Shown: in pieces, positions 46,037-53,980 of the stretch
How positions within the stretch are numbered: the stretch's first letter is position 1
How the letters are laid out: each line of letters opens with the position of its first letter
NCBI RefSeq assembly: GCF_900091475.1
Contig: NZ_FMIB01000002.1
Span: forward strand, 6,076,001 to 6,140,000
DNA length: 64,000 bases
From: Micromonospora chersina
GTDB taxonomy: Bacteria > Actinomycetota > Actinomycetes > Mycobacteriales > Micromonosporaceae
Reading direction: 5' to 3'
The notes under the pieces: model-generated
What the model saw: only the letters and a program-made list of their open reading frames with translations
Database searches by the model: none
Told to the model about the DNA's origin: nothing
Program-made: the position numbers and the translations under genes

Positions 46037-46896
46037 GCCGGCGCGTCGACGCGGGGCGTCGGTTGCGCCGCCCCGCGACCGGCCCCGTCCCGGCGGGCGC
46101 GCAGCAGCGTCACCGCCAGCGGCACGGCGGCCACCGCCATCCCGGCCGCGCCCCAGAGCGCCGAGGCGGGCAGCCGGAGGAAGACCGCGTGCGCCAGCAC
46201 GCTGGAGGCGTACGTCCACAGGTAGAGCGCGAACATCGGGGCGTCCCGCCCGTCGGCGCGGTCGACGGCCGGCCCGGCGAGCGGGCGCAGAGCGGTCATC
46301 AGCAGCACCGCGAAGAGCAGCCAGCCCAGGTAGTTGCTGACCGGGATGCCGGGCAGGCCGGGCAGGGCCGGGGTGGCGTCCCGCCAGCGCCAGTAGCCCT
46401 CGGCCACCATCTGCGGGTCGAGGAAGAGGTCCCAGGCGGCCAGGCCGACCGCGGCCAGGGCGACCCGGCCCGGGCGGGAGCCGGTGAGCCGGACCGCGGT
46501 GAGCCAGGCCGGCCAGGCCATCCAGGTCCAGGCCAGCGGGATGATCAGCGGCACCCCGGCCAGCTTCGGGCCCAGCTCGCCCGAGTAGTCGTAGCTGCCG
46601 AACGGGAAGCCGGTGGCCACGCCGAGCGCCTCGATGGCGAAGCCGCCGCCGGTGGCCACGGCGACCAGGGCGAGCGCGGTGCGCGGCCCCCGGCTGAGCA
46701 GGGCGTGCCCCACGGAGAGCAGCCAGCCGAGCACGACGGTGGCCACGGTCAGCCCGGCCCGGGTCGCGCCGCCGGTGAGCGGGTAGCAGATCTGGGCCAG
46801 GACCAGGACGGCCAGCAGCGCCCAGGGCAGCCGGCCCACTGCGCCGTCCCGGTTCGCGACCGCGGGGCTCGACCCCGGCTCGCTCCTCGCGCTCAC
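46033..46896 (-). CDS. cruF: Carotenoid 1',2'-hydratase-like membrane protein (CruF, DUF422)
   Basis: A 287-residue protein with about seven membrane helices. GFAIEALGVATGFPFGSYDYSG is cut here by the typical DUF422 pattern, then VPLIIPLAWTWMAWPAW, AWDLFLDPQMVAEGYW and GIPVSNYLGW, all conserved in CruF hydratases, which add water across the terminal double bond of psi-end groups. GTG at 46896 overlaps the stop of the GNAT gene; an internal GTG about 22 codons later is an alternative start. Product would be substrate for CrtD and CruC next door. Confidence 0.85.
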   Translation of the reverse strand: MSARSEPGSSPAVANRDGAVGRLPWALLAVLVLAQICYPLTGGATRAGLTVATVVLGWLLSVGHALLSRGPRTALALVAVATGGGFAIEALGVATGFPFGSYDYSGELGPKLAGVPLIIPLAWTWMAWPAWLTAVRLTGSRPGRVALAAVGLAAWDLFLDPQMVAEGYWRWRDATPALPGLPGIPVSNYLGWLLFAVLLMTALRPLAGPAVDRADGRDAPMFALYLWTYASSVLAHAVFLRLPASALWGAAGMAVAAVPLAVTLLRARRDGAGRGAAQPTPRVDAPA

Positions 46897-47471
46897 GGCG
46901 TTTCCGGCACCGGCGCGCCGCCGGGGCCGGGCGGGGGCAGCGGCAGGTCCCGGCCCAGCACGCCGAACGGCCGCTCGTCGCCGGGGAAGTGGAAGTGGCG
47001 CAGGATGTCGACGAAGCCGAACCGGCGGTAGAGCCGCCAGGCCCGGGACCGCTGCTCGTCGGCCTCCGGCGTGGAGAGCAGGGTGGTGCTGCCCTCGGCC
47101 ATGGTGAGCAGGGCGCGCAGCTGGCCGGCGCCCAGGCCGTGGCCCTGCGCGGGCGGGCGGACGTGCAGCTCGACCACCTCGAAGCAGTGGGTCAGCCAGC
47201 GCCGCCGGGACTCGCCGTCGAGGGCCCGGTGCACCTGGTCGTGCCACCACTGGCCGGCGGCGCCGAGGTAGCCGTACCCGAAGCCGGCCAGGTGGCCCTC
47301 GGTGGTGAGGCTGGCGACGGCGCGGAAGCCGGGCCGGCGGACGTGGGTGGCGATGTAGCCGCGCCGGGCCTCCAGCAGGTCGGCGCGGTAGCCCATCGCC
47401 TCGCCGTAGACGGCCACCACGTCGTCCAGCCGCCGGACCAGATCGTCCGGCGTCCACCGCACCAACCTCAT
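46893..47471 (-). CDS. GNAT-family N-acetyltransferase
   Basis: A 192-residue acyltransferase. The acetyl-CoA site is visible as VVELHVRPPAQGHGLGAGQLRALL (R/Q-x-x-G-x-G/A within it), and the C-terminal strand has AWRLYRRFGFVDI. ATG after GAGAGGGA. It is embedded in the carotenoid operon with 4-nt overlaps on both sides, so it may act with that pathway, but GNAT substrates cannot be predicted by sequence. No membrane segment. Confidence 0.84.
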   Translation of the reverse strand: MRLVRWTPDDLVRRLDDVVAVYGEAMGYRADLLEARRGYIATHVRRPGFRAVASLTTEGHLAGFGYGYLGAAGQWWHDQVHRALDGESRRRWLTHCFEVVELHVRPPAQGHGLGAGQLRALLTMAEGSTTLLSTPEADEQRSRAWRLYRRFGFVDILRHFHFPGDERPFGVLGRDLPLPPPGPGGAPVPETP

Positions 47472-48199
47472 GCGTTCCCTCTCACCGTTTCCGGGTCGCC
47501 TGCGGGGGCGGCCCACCCCAGCACCGTGCGGTCGCCGACCACGTCGCCCACCGCGAACCGCGCGAACAGTTCCTCCGCGTACCAGCCCTCGGTGGGGGTA
47601 CGCGTGATCGCGGCGCGGTGCTCCGGGTGACGGTACGCGAACGCGACCAGGTCCGCCGGGTCCCGCCACAGGCTCACCGTGCCCTGCCAGCCCAGCGGGG
47701 CCTCGCCGACGCCGAACCGGGCGAGCAGCCCGGGCGCGTCGCGCAGGGCGGCGGCGACCGGCGGGATCGCCCGCCAGAAGGTGACCGCCCGGCGGGCCCG
47801 CAGCCGGGCCCGGGTCAGCGCCAGCACCGGCCCGGTGACCCGCCCGCCGGACGGCTCGCCGAACGGGCGGCGGCCGGACCACTCGCCCCGGCTCGTCAGC
47901 GGGCGCAGCTCCACCCGGACGCCGGCCCGGGCCAGCCGGTCCCAGGAGCGGCCGACCGGGGAGGCGTCGAAGCCGGCCGCCGCGGCGGGGGAGTCCCACA
48001 CCACGAGGGCGGCCCACCGGGTGAGGTCGGTGTCGCCGGGGCCGAAGCCGGTGCCGGTCCCGGTGCCGAGCAGCTTGGCGAACCGGACGCCGGGCATCCG
48101 GCGCAGCCGCGCCGGGTGGGTCGCCATCCGGGCCAGCGCCCGGGGGACGGCCGTGCGGGGGATCCGCCACACGTGCAGCGTGACGAGGTCGGGAGTCAC
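47468..48199 (-). CDS. crtA: CrtA-like spheroidene monooxygenase-family protein
   Basis: A 243-residue protein resembling bacterial CrtA, the oxygenase that introduces a keto group at C-2 of spheroidene. Shared stretches are VRFAKLLGTGTGTGFGPG, then EWSGRRPFGEP, LGWQGTVSLW and the C-terminal GWYAEELFARF. GTG overlaps the YbaK stop by 4 nt. In this operon it could oxidise the same end group handled by CruF, CrtD and CruC; many actinobacterial CrtA-like proteins have no proven role, so symbol and function are provisional. Confidence 0.8.
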   Translation of the reverse strand: MTPDLVTLHVWRIPRTAVPRALARMATHPARLRRMPGVRFAKLLGTGTGTGFGPGDTDLTRWAALVVWDSPAAAAGFDASPVGRSWDRLARAGVRVELRPLTSRGEWSGRRPFGEPSGGRVTGPVLALTRARLRARRAVTFWRAIPPVAAALRDAPGLLARFGVGEAPLGWQGTVSLWRDPADLVAFAYRHPEHRAAITRTPTEGWYAEELFARFAVGDVVGDRTVLGWAAPAGDPETVRGNA

Positions 48200-48684
48200 G
48201 CCACCTCGGTCGGGGTGCCGGAGGTGAGCCGCAGCAGCTCCGCGTGCGTGGTGGGGAAGACCGCCTGGGGCACGCCGCCGGCCGCCCACACCTCGTCGTA
48301 CGCCGCCAGCGCGGTGTCCACGAGGGTGCGCAGCGGCTGCGGGTGGCCGACCGGGGCGACTCCGCCGATGACCTGCCCGGTGTGCCGCTTCACGAAGTCC
48401 GGGGTGGCCCGGCGCAGGTGGGTGACGCCGAGGGACGCGGCCAGCCCGGCGGTGTCCACCCGGTGCGCGCCGGAGGTGAGCACCAGCAGCGGCGCGTCGT
48501 CGGCGTCGAAGACGAGCGAGTTGGCGATGGCGCCGACCTCGACGCCGAGCGCCTCGGCCGCCGCGGCGGCGGTGTGCACGGCCTCGGGCAGCAGGCGGAC
48601 CTGGCTGGGGCCGCCGGAGGAGTCCCGCGCGCCCGCGTCGTCGAGCGCCCGCTGCACCGCCTGCACGTTCGGGTGTGGCTGCAT
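48196..48684 (-). CDS. YbaK/EbsC-family aminoacyl-tRNA deacylase
   Basis: A 162-residue protein of the YbaK/ProX superfamily, which hydrolyses mischarged Cys- or Ala-tRNA in trans. It has IANSLVFDADDAPLLVLTSG, RRATPDFVKRHTG with the conserved Lys region, and the loop QVIGGVAPVGH typical of the editing site. ATG at 48684 is used; an ATG 9 nt upstream overlaps the TetR stop (ATGA) and is an alternative. Its presence in a carotenoid operon is unusual. Confidence 0.85.
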   Translation of the reverse strand: MQPHPNVQAVQRALDDAGARDSSGGPSQVRLLPEAVHTAAAAAEALGVEVGAIANSLVFDADDAPLLVLTSGAHRVDTAGLAASLGVTHLRRATPDFVKRHTGQVIGGVAPVGHPQPLRTLVDTALAAYDEVWAAGGVPQAVFPTTHAELLRLTSGTPTEVA

Positions 48685-48689
48685 GCCCC

Positions 48690-49457
48690 TCATTCTCCCC
48701 GGCCGTCCGGGCCGCGCTCGTGCACCCCGCTCGGGTGTCGGGGGCCGGCGGCGGCGCGGGTGGCGATGAACGCCTCGATACCGTCGAGGATCCGGGCCAG
48801 GCCGAAGTCGAGGGCCTGGTCGGGGATGTCCGGGTCGATGCCGCGCAGGGCGGCCTCCAGGGCCGGGAAGCGTTCCTCCCGGCCGCGGATCAGGGCGCCG
48901 AAGCCGGCCTCCCGGCTCCCGGCGGGCGCGTCGTCCGGCGCGGCGTGCTGGGCCAGGTTGCGGGCGTGCCCGACCAGGAGCACCGCGACGTCGAGCCGCT
49001 CGGCGCCGGTCAGCCCGGTGCCGGCGAGGGCGGCGACCACCTGTTCCACCCAGGCCAGCTCGTTCGGGCCGGGCAGCCGGGGGCCGACGGTGGCCGCCTG
49101 GGCCCACGGGTGCCGGCGGAACCTGTCGAACAGTTGTCGGGCCCAGTCGTCGAGCCGGCCGCGCCAGTCGGCGTCGGGCGGCGGCGCGGGCGGCTCGCCG
49201 ACGGCCACCTCCAGCATGAGCGCCACCAGTTCGGCGCGGCCGGGCACGTAGCGGTAGAGCGCCATCTTGGTGACGTCCAGCGACTCGGCGACCCGCTGCA
49301 TGGTCAGCCCGTCGAGCCCCTCGGCGTCGGCGATGGTGATGCCGGCCCGGGCGATCGCGGCGAGGGTGAGGGTGGGGCGCGGCCCGCGCCGGGGGCCGGT
49401 CGGGGCACCCCACAGCAGCTCGTACAGCCGGCGTTTGTCGACGCCACCGGTCTCCAC
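48690..49457 (-). CDS. TetR-family transcriptional regulator
   Basis: A 255-residue repressor with an N-terminal HTH: LTLAAIARAGITIADAEGLDGL followed by TMQRVAESLDVTKMALYRYV, and a C-terminal TetR_C-type ligand domain with WARQLFDRFRRHPW. GTG at 49457 is best placed relative to GAGAGG; another GTG 6 nt upstream is possible. First gene of the operon with ybaK, crtA-like, GNAT, cruF, cruC and crtD, and divergent from a FAD monooxygenase gene. Nested palindromes in the 81-nt divergent gap are probable binding sites, so it likely controls both sides. Confidence 0.9.
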   Translation of the reverse strand: METGGVDKRRLYELLWGAPTGPRRGPRPTLTLAAIARAGITIADAEGLDGLTMQRVAESLDVTKMALYRYVPGRAELVALMLEVAVGEPPAPPPDADWRGRLDDWARQLFDRFRRHPWAQAATVGPRLPGPNELAWVEQVVAALAGTGLTGAERLDVAVLLVGHARNLAQHAAPDDAPAGSREAGFGALIRGREERFPALEAALRGIDPDIPDQALDFGLARILDGIEAFIATRAAAGPRHPSGVHERGPDGRGE

Positions 49458-49482
49458 TGTCACCTCTCTTGTTCTCGGGCCG

Positions 49483-49523
49483 AAACTGTGTCTACAGTAC
49501 TCTGTATCCGAGGGACACAGTTT
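49483..49523. promoter_or_regulatory. Nested palindromic TetR operator
   Basis: Outer arms AAACTGTGTC (49483-49492) and GACACAGTTT (49514-49523) are perfect reverse complements; inside lies TACAGTACTCTGTA (49493-49506), TACAG/CTGTA around TACT. This 41-nt structure sits between the divergent TetR and monooxygenase genes. Confidence 0.65.
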
Positions 49524-49538
49524 AGAACGGGGAAAGAC

Positions 49539-50729
49539 ATGCCCACTCCTCTTGGCGGCTTCCGCGTGCTCGTCTCCGGCGCCGGGGTGGCCGGCCCGGC
49601 GGTGGCCTGGTGGCTGGCCCGGCACGGCGCCGAGGTCACCGTCGTCGAGGCCGCGCCCGCGCTGCGGACCAGCGGCTTCGCGGTCGACTTCCGGGGCCCC
49701 ACCCACCTCGGCGTGCTGGCCGCCATGGGCGTGCTCGACGAGTTGCGCGCGGTGCAGACCCACGCCGGCGCGATGAGCCGGGTGGACGAGCACGACCGGG
49801 AGGTCTTCCGGCTGCCGGCCGAGTTCGCCGGCGGCGAGCTGGAGGTCCGCCGCCGGGACCTGTCCCGGATCCTGTACGAGCACGGCGCCGACCGGGTCGG
49901 CTACCTGTTCGGCGACCGGATCACGGGGCTCACCGAGACCGCCGACGGGGTGCGGGTCGACCTCGCCCGGGGCGCGTCCCGCACCGTCGACCTCGTGGTC
50001 GGTGCGGACGGGCTGCACTCCGGGGTGCGCCGGCTGGCGTTCGGGCCGGAGTCGGCGTACGTCACCTACCTCGGCTACCACCTGGCCGGCTGGGACCTGC
50101 CCAACGACCTCGGGGCGGGGCCGGTCCCGCGGCAGTACAACGTGCCCGGCCGGATGGCCAGCGTGACCGCCGACCCGCGCGAGCCGGACCGGGCCACCGC
50201 CCTGGTGGTGTTCGCCTTGCCCCGGCAGGACCACGACCGGCTCGACCTCGACCGGCAGAAGGCGCTGGTCGCCGACGCCTTCGCCGGGCTGGGCTGGCAC
50301 GTGCCCCGGCTGCTGGCCGCCCTGCGGGACGCGCCCGAGCTCTACTTCGACGCGATCGCCCGGGTCGGCGTGCCCCGCTGGCACGCCGGCCGGGCCGTGC
50401 TGCTCGGCGACGCGGCCTGGGGGGTGACCCTCGGCGGGATGGGGGTGGGCACCGGCCTGGTCGGGGCGTACGTGCTCGCCGGCGAGCTGGCCCTGGCCGG
50501 CGGCGACCACCGGGTGGCGCTGCCCGCGTACGAGCGGCGGATGCGGGCCTACGCCGGCCGCTGGCAGCGCGGCGCCAGCCCCGGCCGGTTCCTCGCCCCG
50601 GCCACCGGCTGGGGGCTGTGGCTGCGCGACCGGCTGCTGGCCGCCCGCCCGGTCCAGTCGCTGCTGGTGCGGAGCACCGGGTCGCTGGCCACCGAGGCCG
50701 ACCTGCCCGACTACGCGGCGCGGGTCTGA
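49539..50729 (+). CDS. FAD-dependent monooxygenase (TetX/PHBH type)
   Basis: A 396-residue class A flavoprotein monooxygenase. FAD motif VLVSGAGVAGPAVAWWLARHG with EVTVVEAAP, the DG motif LVVGADGLHSGVR and the GD motif RAVLLGDAAWGVTLGGMG are intact. It would hydroxylate an aromatic or polyketide-like molecule with NAD(P)H and oxygen; relatives include tetracycline-inactivating TetX and anthracycline enzymes. ATG after GGGGAAAG. Divergent from the TetR gene, so probably induced by its ligand. Its 3' end overlaps apbE by 19 nt tail to tail. Confidence 0.88.
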   Translation: MPTPLGGFRVLVSGAGVAGPAVAWWLARHGAEVTVVEAAPALRTSGFAVDFRGPTHLGVLAAMGVLDELRAVQTHAGAMSRVDEHDREVFRLPAEFAGGELEVRRRDLSRILYEHGADRVGYLFGDRITGLTETADGVRVDLARGASRTVDLVVGADGLHSGVRRLAFGPESAYVTYLGYHLAGWDLPNDLGAGPVPRQYNVPGRMASVTADPREPDRATALVVFALPRQDHDRLDLDRQKALVADAFAGLGWHVPRLLAALRDAPELYFDAIARVGVPRWHAGRAVLLGDAAWGVTLGGMGVGTGLVGAYVLAGELALAGGDHRVALPAYERRMRAYAGRWQRGASPGRFLAPATGWGLWLRDRLLAARPVQSLLVRSTGSLATEADLPDYAARV

Positions 50730-51520
50730 GCCGCCGCCCGGGAGCCGGGCCAGTCCGGGGTGGCCCGGACCCGGCCGGCGGCGTCCACCAGCAGGGCCGC
50801 GTACCCGTCCAGGGTGGCCAGCCAGTCCAGCGCGTCCGCGCCGCGGGCGACGGCCGCGGTGGCGTACACGTCGGCCCAGAGCAGCTCGGGGCCGACCACG
50901 GTGACCGACCGGACGGCCTCGGCCGGCCGGCCGGCGCGCGGGTCGGTGATGTGCGCGCCGCGCCGCGCGGTGCCCGACGTGGCGACCGCGCCGTGCGCGC
51001 GGGTGACGACGTCGAGCAGCCGCTCGGGGTGGTCCGGGTCCTCGATCCCGACCCGCCAGGCCGGCCGGCCCGGCGCGGTGCGCAGCAGCACGTCCCCGCC
51101 GGCGTTGAGGCACAGGTCGTGGTCGGGCAGCGCCAACCGGCGCGCGGCCCGCTCCACCGCCCACCCCTTGACCAGGCCGGACGGGTCGAAGCCGGTGCCT
51201 CCCCCGGGCAGCGGCAGCCGCCGGGCGTCGAACCACCCGCCGGTGCGCATCCGGGCCGCCTCGCAGAGTTCGACCACCTCGCGCACCACGGGCTCCGCGG
51301 CGGCCGGGTCGGGCATCGCCCCGCCGAGCCGGCCCAGCACGCTGTCCGGCCGGTACGTGCTGAACGTCGCGTCCACCGTGCGCAGCTCGGCGAAGACCCG
51401 CTCCACCCGCTCGGCCACCGCGTCGGTGCGCACCTCGGGGCCGCGCAGGTGCACGCTGACCGGCAGCCCCATCACCTGGACCACCCAGGCGCGCCGGTCG
51501 GGTTCCCTGGTCAGGTTCAT
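50711..51520 (-). CDS. apbE: FAD:protein FMN transferase
   Basis: A 269-residue ApbE-family enzyme that attaches FMN covalently to Thr or Ser of partner proteins. It has RTVDATFSTYRPDSVLG cut to the conserved FSTYRPDS, GWFDARRLP, FDPSGLVKGWAVERAA for FAD binding, NAGGDVLLR and the metal-binding TSGTARRGAHITDPR. There is no signal peptide or lipobox, so it may act from the cytoplasm or the start is further upstream. Last gene of the flavin-transfer operon, 7 nt after the FMN-binding protein, its presumed target. Confidence 0.92.
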   Translation of the reverse strand: MNLTREPDRRAWVVQVMGLPVSVHLRGPEVRTDAVAERVERVFAELRTVDATFSTYRPDSVLGRLGGAMPDPAAAEPVVREVVELCEAARMRTGGWFDARRLPLPGGGTGFDPSGLVKGWAVERAARRLALPDHDLCLNAGGDVLLRTAPGRPAWRVGIEDPDHPERLLDVVTRAHGAVATSGTARRGAHITDPRAGRPAEAVRSVTVVGPELLWADVYATAAVARGADALDWLATLDGYAALLVDAAGRVRATPDWPGSRAAAQTRAA

Positions 51521-51527
51521 GGCGTCC

Positions 51528-52049
51528 TCACTTCAGGTGCGCCGCGTCGACAGCGGACTGGAGGGACTCGCGGTAGCCGTCGCTGGTCACGGTGGCCCCG
51601 GACACGGTGTCGATCCGCGCGCTCTGCGCCGCGAGGGCCTCCTGCCGCAGGATCGGCACCGCGTAGTCGTTGATCTCCTGGTCCCGGTGGTTGCCGTCGG
51701 GCACCTGCACCGCGGTGACGTCGGTGATCTTCCCGCCGGAGACGGTGATCCGCACCTGCACCGGCCCCCACCGGGTCTGTGCCACCGACCCGGTGGCCGT
51801 GCCGCTGCCGCCCGACGTACCGCCGCCGCTCGACGTGTCACCGCTTCCGCTCGACGTGTCGCCGCTGTCGTCGGTCGGCGAGCCCGACCCGTCCGCGCCG
51901 GTCCAGGAGCTGCCGCTGCCGGCCGGGCCGTCCGGGCCGGAGGCGATCGCGCTGGTCTCCCCGCCCGCGCCCATGGTGCTGGTCCGGTAGCTGAACAGCA
52001 GCACCAGCGCGGCCACCGTGGAGAGCAGCCAGATGGTGATCCGTCGCAC
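51528..52049 (-). CDS. Extracytoplasmic FMN-binding domain protein
   Basis: A 173-residue exported protein. One N-terminal membrane helix (ITIWLLSTVAALVLLFSY), a long Gly/Ser/Asp linker, and a C-terminal FMN-binding domain with the flavinylation motif SGATVTS (S-G-A-T-x-T/S), whose Thr would carry FMN added by ApbE. GTG after GGGAGG. The membrane protein encoded upstream is the likely electron donor; final acceptor unknown. Compared with RnfG or NqrC it is minimal, one flavin domain on a tether. Confidence 0.9.
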   Translation of the reverse strand: MRRITIWLLSTVAALVLLFSYRTSTMGAGGETSAIASGPDGPAGSGSSWTGADGSGSPTDDSGDTSSGSGDTSSGGGTSGGSGTATGSVAQTRWGPVQVRITVSGGKITDVTAVQVPDGNHRDQEINDYAVPILRQEALAAQSARIDTVSGATVTSDGYRESLQSAVDAAHLK

Positions 52050-52069
52050 GGATCCTCCCTTCGCGCCTG

Positions 52070-53467
52070 TCACCAGGCGAAGCGTTCGTGATGGGTGTGC
52101 GCCTCGGGGACCCCGGCCGCGCGGGTCGCGGCGCGCGCGGCGTCGACCCAGCCGTCGGGTCCGCAGAGGAAGACGTCGTGACCGGCGACGCCGGGGGAGA
52201 GCCGGCGCAGCGCCTCCGCGTCGGAGAGCCCCTCGGCGTAGGCCGGCAGCCAGGACGGGCGTGCCGCCCGGGGGCCGACCAGGTGGTGCACGACCACCCC
52301 GCGCTCGGCGGCGAGCCGGTCCAGCTCCGCCCGGAAGGCCAGGTCCTCGGGGGTACGCGCGCGGTGGAGCAGCACCGCCTGGCCGGGCGCGTACGGCAGC
52401 TCCCAGAGCAGGGCCAGCAGCGGGGTGATGCCGACACCGCAGGCCAGCATGGTGATCCCGCCGCCGCGCCAGCGCTCCCCGGTGAGCCGCCCGTACGGCC
52501 CCTCGACGAGCACCCGCGTGCCGGGGCGCAGGGCGGCCACCCGGGCGCTGCCGTCGCCCAGGTCCTTGACCGTGATCCGCATGAGGTCGCCGTTCGGCGG
52601 CGCGGACAGCGAGTACGGGTGGGCCCGGGACCAGCCGGGGCCGTCCAGGAACCGCCAGAGCAGGAACTGCCCGGCCCGGACGGGCAGCCGGTGCAGGTCG
52701 CGCCCGCGCAGCCAGACCGAGGTGACCCCGGGCGCCTCGGGGACCACGGCGGCCACCTCGATCCGGTGCCGCAGCGAGCGCCAGGCGGGCAGGCCCAGCC
52801 GCCAGACCAGCACGCTGGCCAGCGCCAGCAGGTAGAGGGTCCACCAGTAGGCGCGGGCGAGCGGCGAGGCGACGAAGTCGGCGCCGGTCCAGAGCTGGTG
52901 CGGCAGCGCCAGCGCGACGCCCAGGTACGCGTACAGGTGCAGCAGGTGCCAGGACTCGTAGCGCAGCCGGCGCCGGGCCGCGCGGACCGAGGTCACCACC
53001 ACCAGCACGAGCAGGGCCAGCGCCGCGGTGGCCAGCAGCATCCCCGGGTACGTGACGACCAGGTCCCAGGTCTCCGCGAGCACCCCCCGGCGGGCGGTGC
53101 CGGCGTACCCGAGGACGGTCAGCAGCACGTGCGCCAGGAGCAGGTGGAACGAGGTGAAACCGGTGAGCCGGTGCCAGCGGGCGATCCGGTCCTGGCCGAA
53201 GCGCCGCTCGATCAGCGGTACCCGGGCCATGAGCACCACCTGCACCAGCATGAGGTCGGCGCTGACCAGGCCGGCGAGCCGGCCGAGCGAGGTGAGGCCG
53301 GTGGCCGCGCCGCCCGACAGCTCCTGCACGCCGCGGTCGGCGGTCCAGAGCGCGGTGACCACCAGCAGGCTGAGCACCGCGGCGGCGCCGGCCACGTCGG
53401 CCCACCAGGCCGGGGCGGCCGGCAGGGTCCGGCGCGGGGTCCGCCGGCCGGCGACGGTGGTGCTCAC
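52070..53467 (-). CDS. Ferric reductase-like membrane flavin oxidoreductase
   Basis: A 465-residue protein. About six helices (residues 22-215) form a ferric-reductase-like transmembrane domain with paired His in WHRLTGFTSFHLLLAH and ESWHLLHLYAYLGVALALPH for two haems. The C-terminal half (about 225-465) is a ferredoxin-NADP reductase module: the FAD motif HPYSLSAPP, VEGPYGRLTG, NAD motif CGVGITPLLALLW, and FLCGPDGW. It should take electrons from NAD(P)H through FAD and haem across the membrane to the flavinylated protein next door. GTG start directly after a possible 11-codon leader ORF. Confidence 0.9.
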   Translation of the reverse strand: MSTTVAGRRTPRRTLPAAPAWWADVAGAAAVLSLLVVTALWTADRGVQELSGGAATGLTSLGRLAGLVSADLMLVQVVLMARVPLIERRFGQDRIARWHRLTGFTSFHLLLAHVLLTVLGYAGTARRGVLAETWDLVVTYPGMLLATAALALLVLVVVTSVRAARRRLRYESWHLLHLYAYLGVALALPHQLWTGADFVASPLARAYWWTLYLLALASVLVWRLGLPAWRSLRHRIEVAAVVPEAPGVTSVWLRGRDLHRLPVRAGQFLLWRFLDGPGWSRAHPYSLSAPPNGDLMRITVKDLGDGSARVAALRPGTRVLVEGPYGRLTGERWRGGGITMLACGVGITPLLALLWELPYAPGQAVLLHRARTPEDLAFRAELDRLAAERGVVVHHLVGPRAARPSWLPAYAEGLSDAEALRRLSPGVAGHDVFLCGPDGWVDAARAATRAAGVPEAHTHHERFAW

Positions 53468-53499
53468 CGGGGGGTCTTCTCGGTACGGCTGACGTTCAT
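53464..53499 (-). other. Possible 11-residue leader ORF
   Basis: ATG at 53499 begins MNVSRTEKTPR and its TGA overlaps the GTG of the ferric-reductase-like gene (CGGTGAGC). The position suits translational coupling or an alternative upstream start with stop; a ribosome site ahead of it is weak. Confidence 0.3.
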
Positions 53500-53641
53500 G
53501 CCGTCAACCCTGCGGGCCGGAACTCGGCGGCTCCTTTGCCGATGCTGTGCGCGCCCTGGGAATCCACCGACCGGCGCATCGACGCGCCGGTGCGTCACAC
53601 GTTGCATTTTCGTCGGAGGGGGGGTGTACTGTCAGAGCAGT

Positions 53642-53657
53642 TAGAACGAGTGTTCGA
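53642..53657. promoter_or_regulatory. LexA (SOS) box
   Basis: TAGAACGAGTGTTCGA differs at one position from the actinobacterial SOS consensus TCGAACN4GTTCGA. It overlaps the expected start of transcription from the TACTGT box at 53627, 324 nt upstream of the HEPN gene and the imuA'-imuB-dnaE2 genes. Confidence 0.75.
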
Positions 53658-53782
53658 TTCACTCGTACGCTCGTTCCAACGTCCGGGAGCGGTGTTTCGC
53701 GGCTCCGGCTCCCGGGAGGTGCGGTTCCGCGGACCGCACCGGGCTCCGGACAGTCGCGAGTCCGGACCCGTCAAGGCAGGAT

Positions 53783-53821
53783 CGTCGCCCGCCGCCCACG
53801 ACCCCCGGGCGGCGGGCGACG
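53783..53821 (+). terminator. Leader hairpin 1
   Basis: 15-bp perfect GC stem (53783-53797 with 53807-53821) and 9-nt loop, between the SOS box and HEPN gene. It could attenuate transcription or protect the leader. Confidence 0.5.
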
Positions 53822-53834
53822 GACCCGCCGGTAC

Positions 53835-53877
53835 GCCGGCCGGGTGTGGTGTGGGGAAGCGTCCACACCCGGCCGGC
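53835..53877 (+). terminator. Leader hairpin 2
   Basis: 15-bp perfect stem (53835-53849 with 53863-53877) and 13-nt loop, 13 nt after hairpin 1. Confidence 0.5.
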
Positions 53878-53980
53878 CCCCACCTGGTGCGTCTTCCTCC
53901 GCACCGCCCGTTCCGGGCGTCCCGGGCGACGGCTCCCCGTCGCGCGGCCGCCCCGCCCCGGCCCACGCGGAGGAGAGACC

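Larger units (their letters stand above)
53500..53980. other. 481-nt gene-free SOS control and leader region
   Basis: No convincing gene. It holds a promoter-like TTGCAT/TACTGT pair (53602 and 53627), a LexA-type box at 53642, and at least two perfect long hairpins (53783 and 53835) before the HEPN gene. Smaller stems at 53718-53740 suggest a highly folded 5' leader. Confidence 0.6.
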
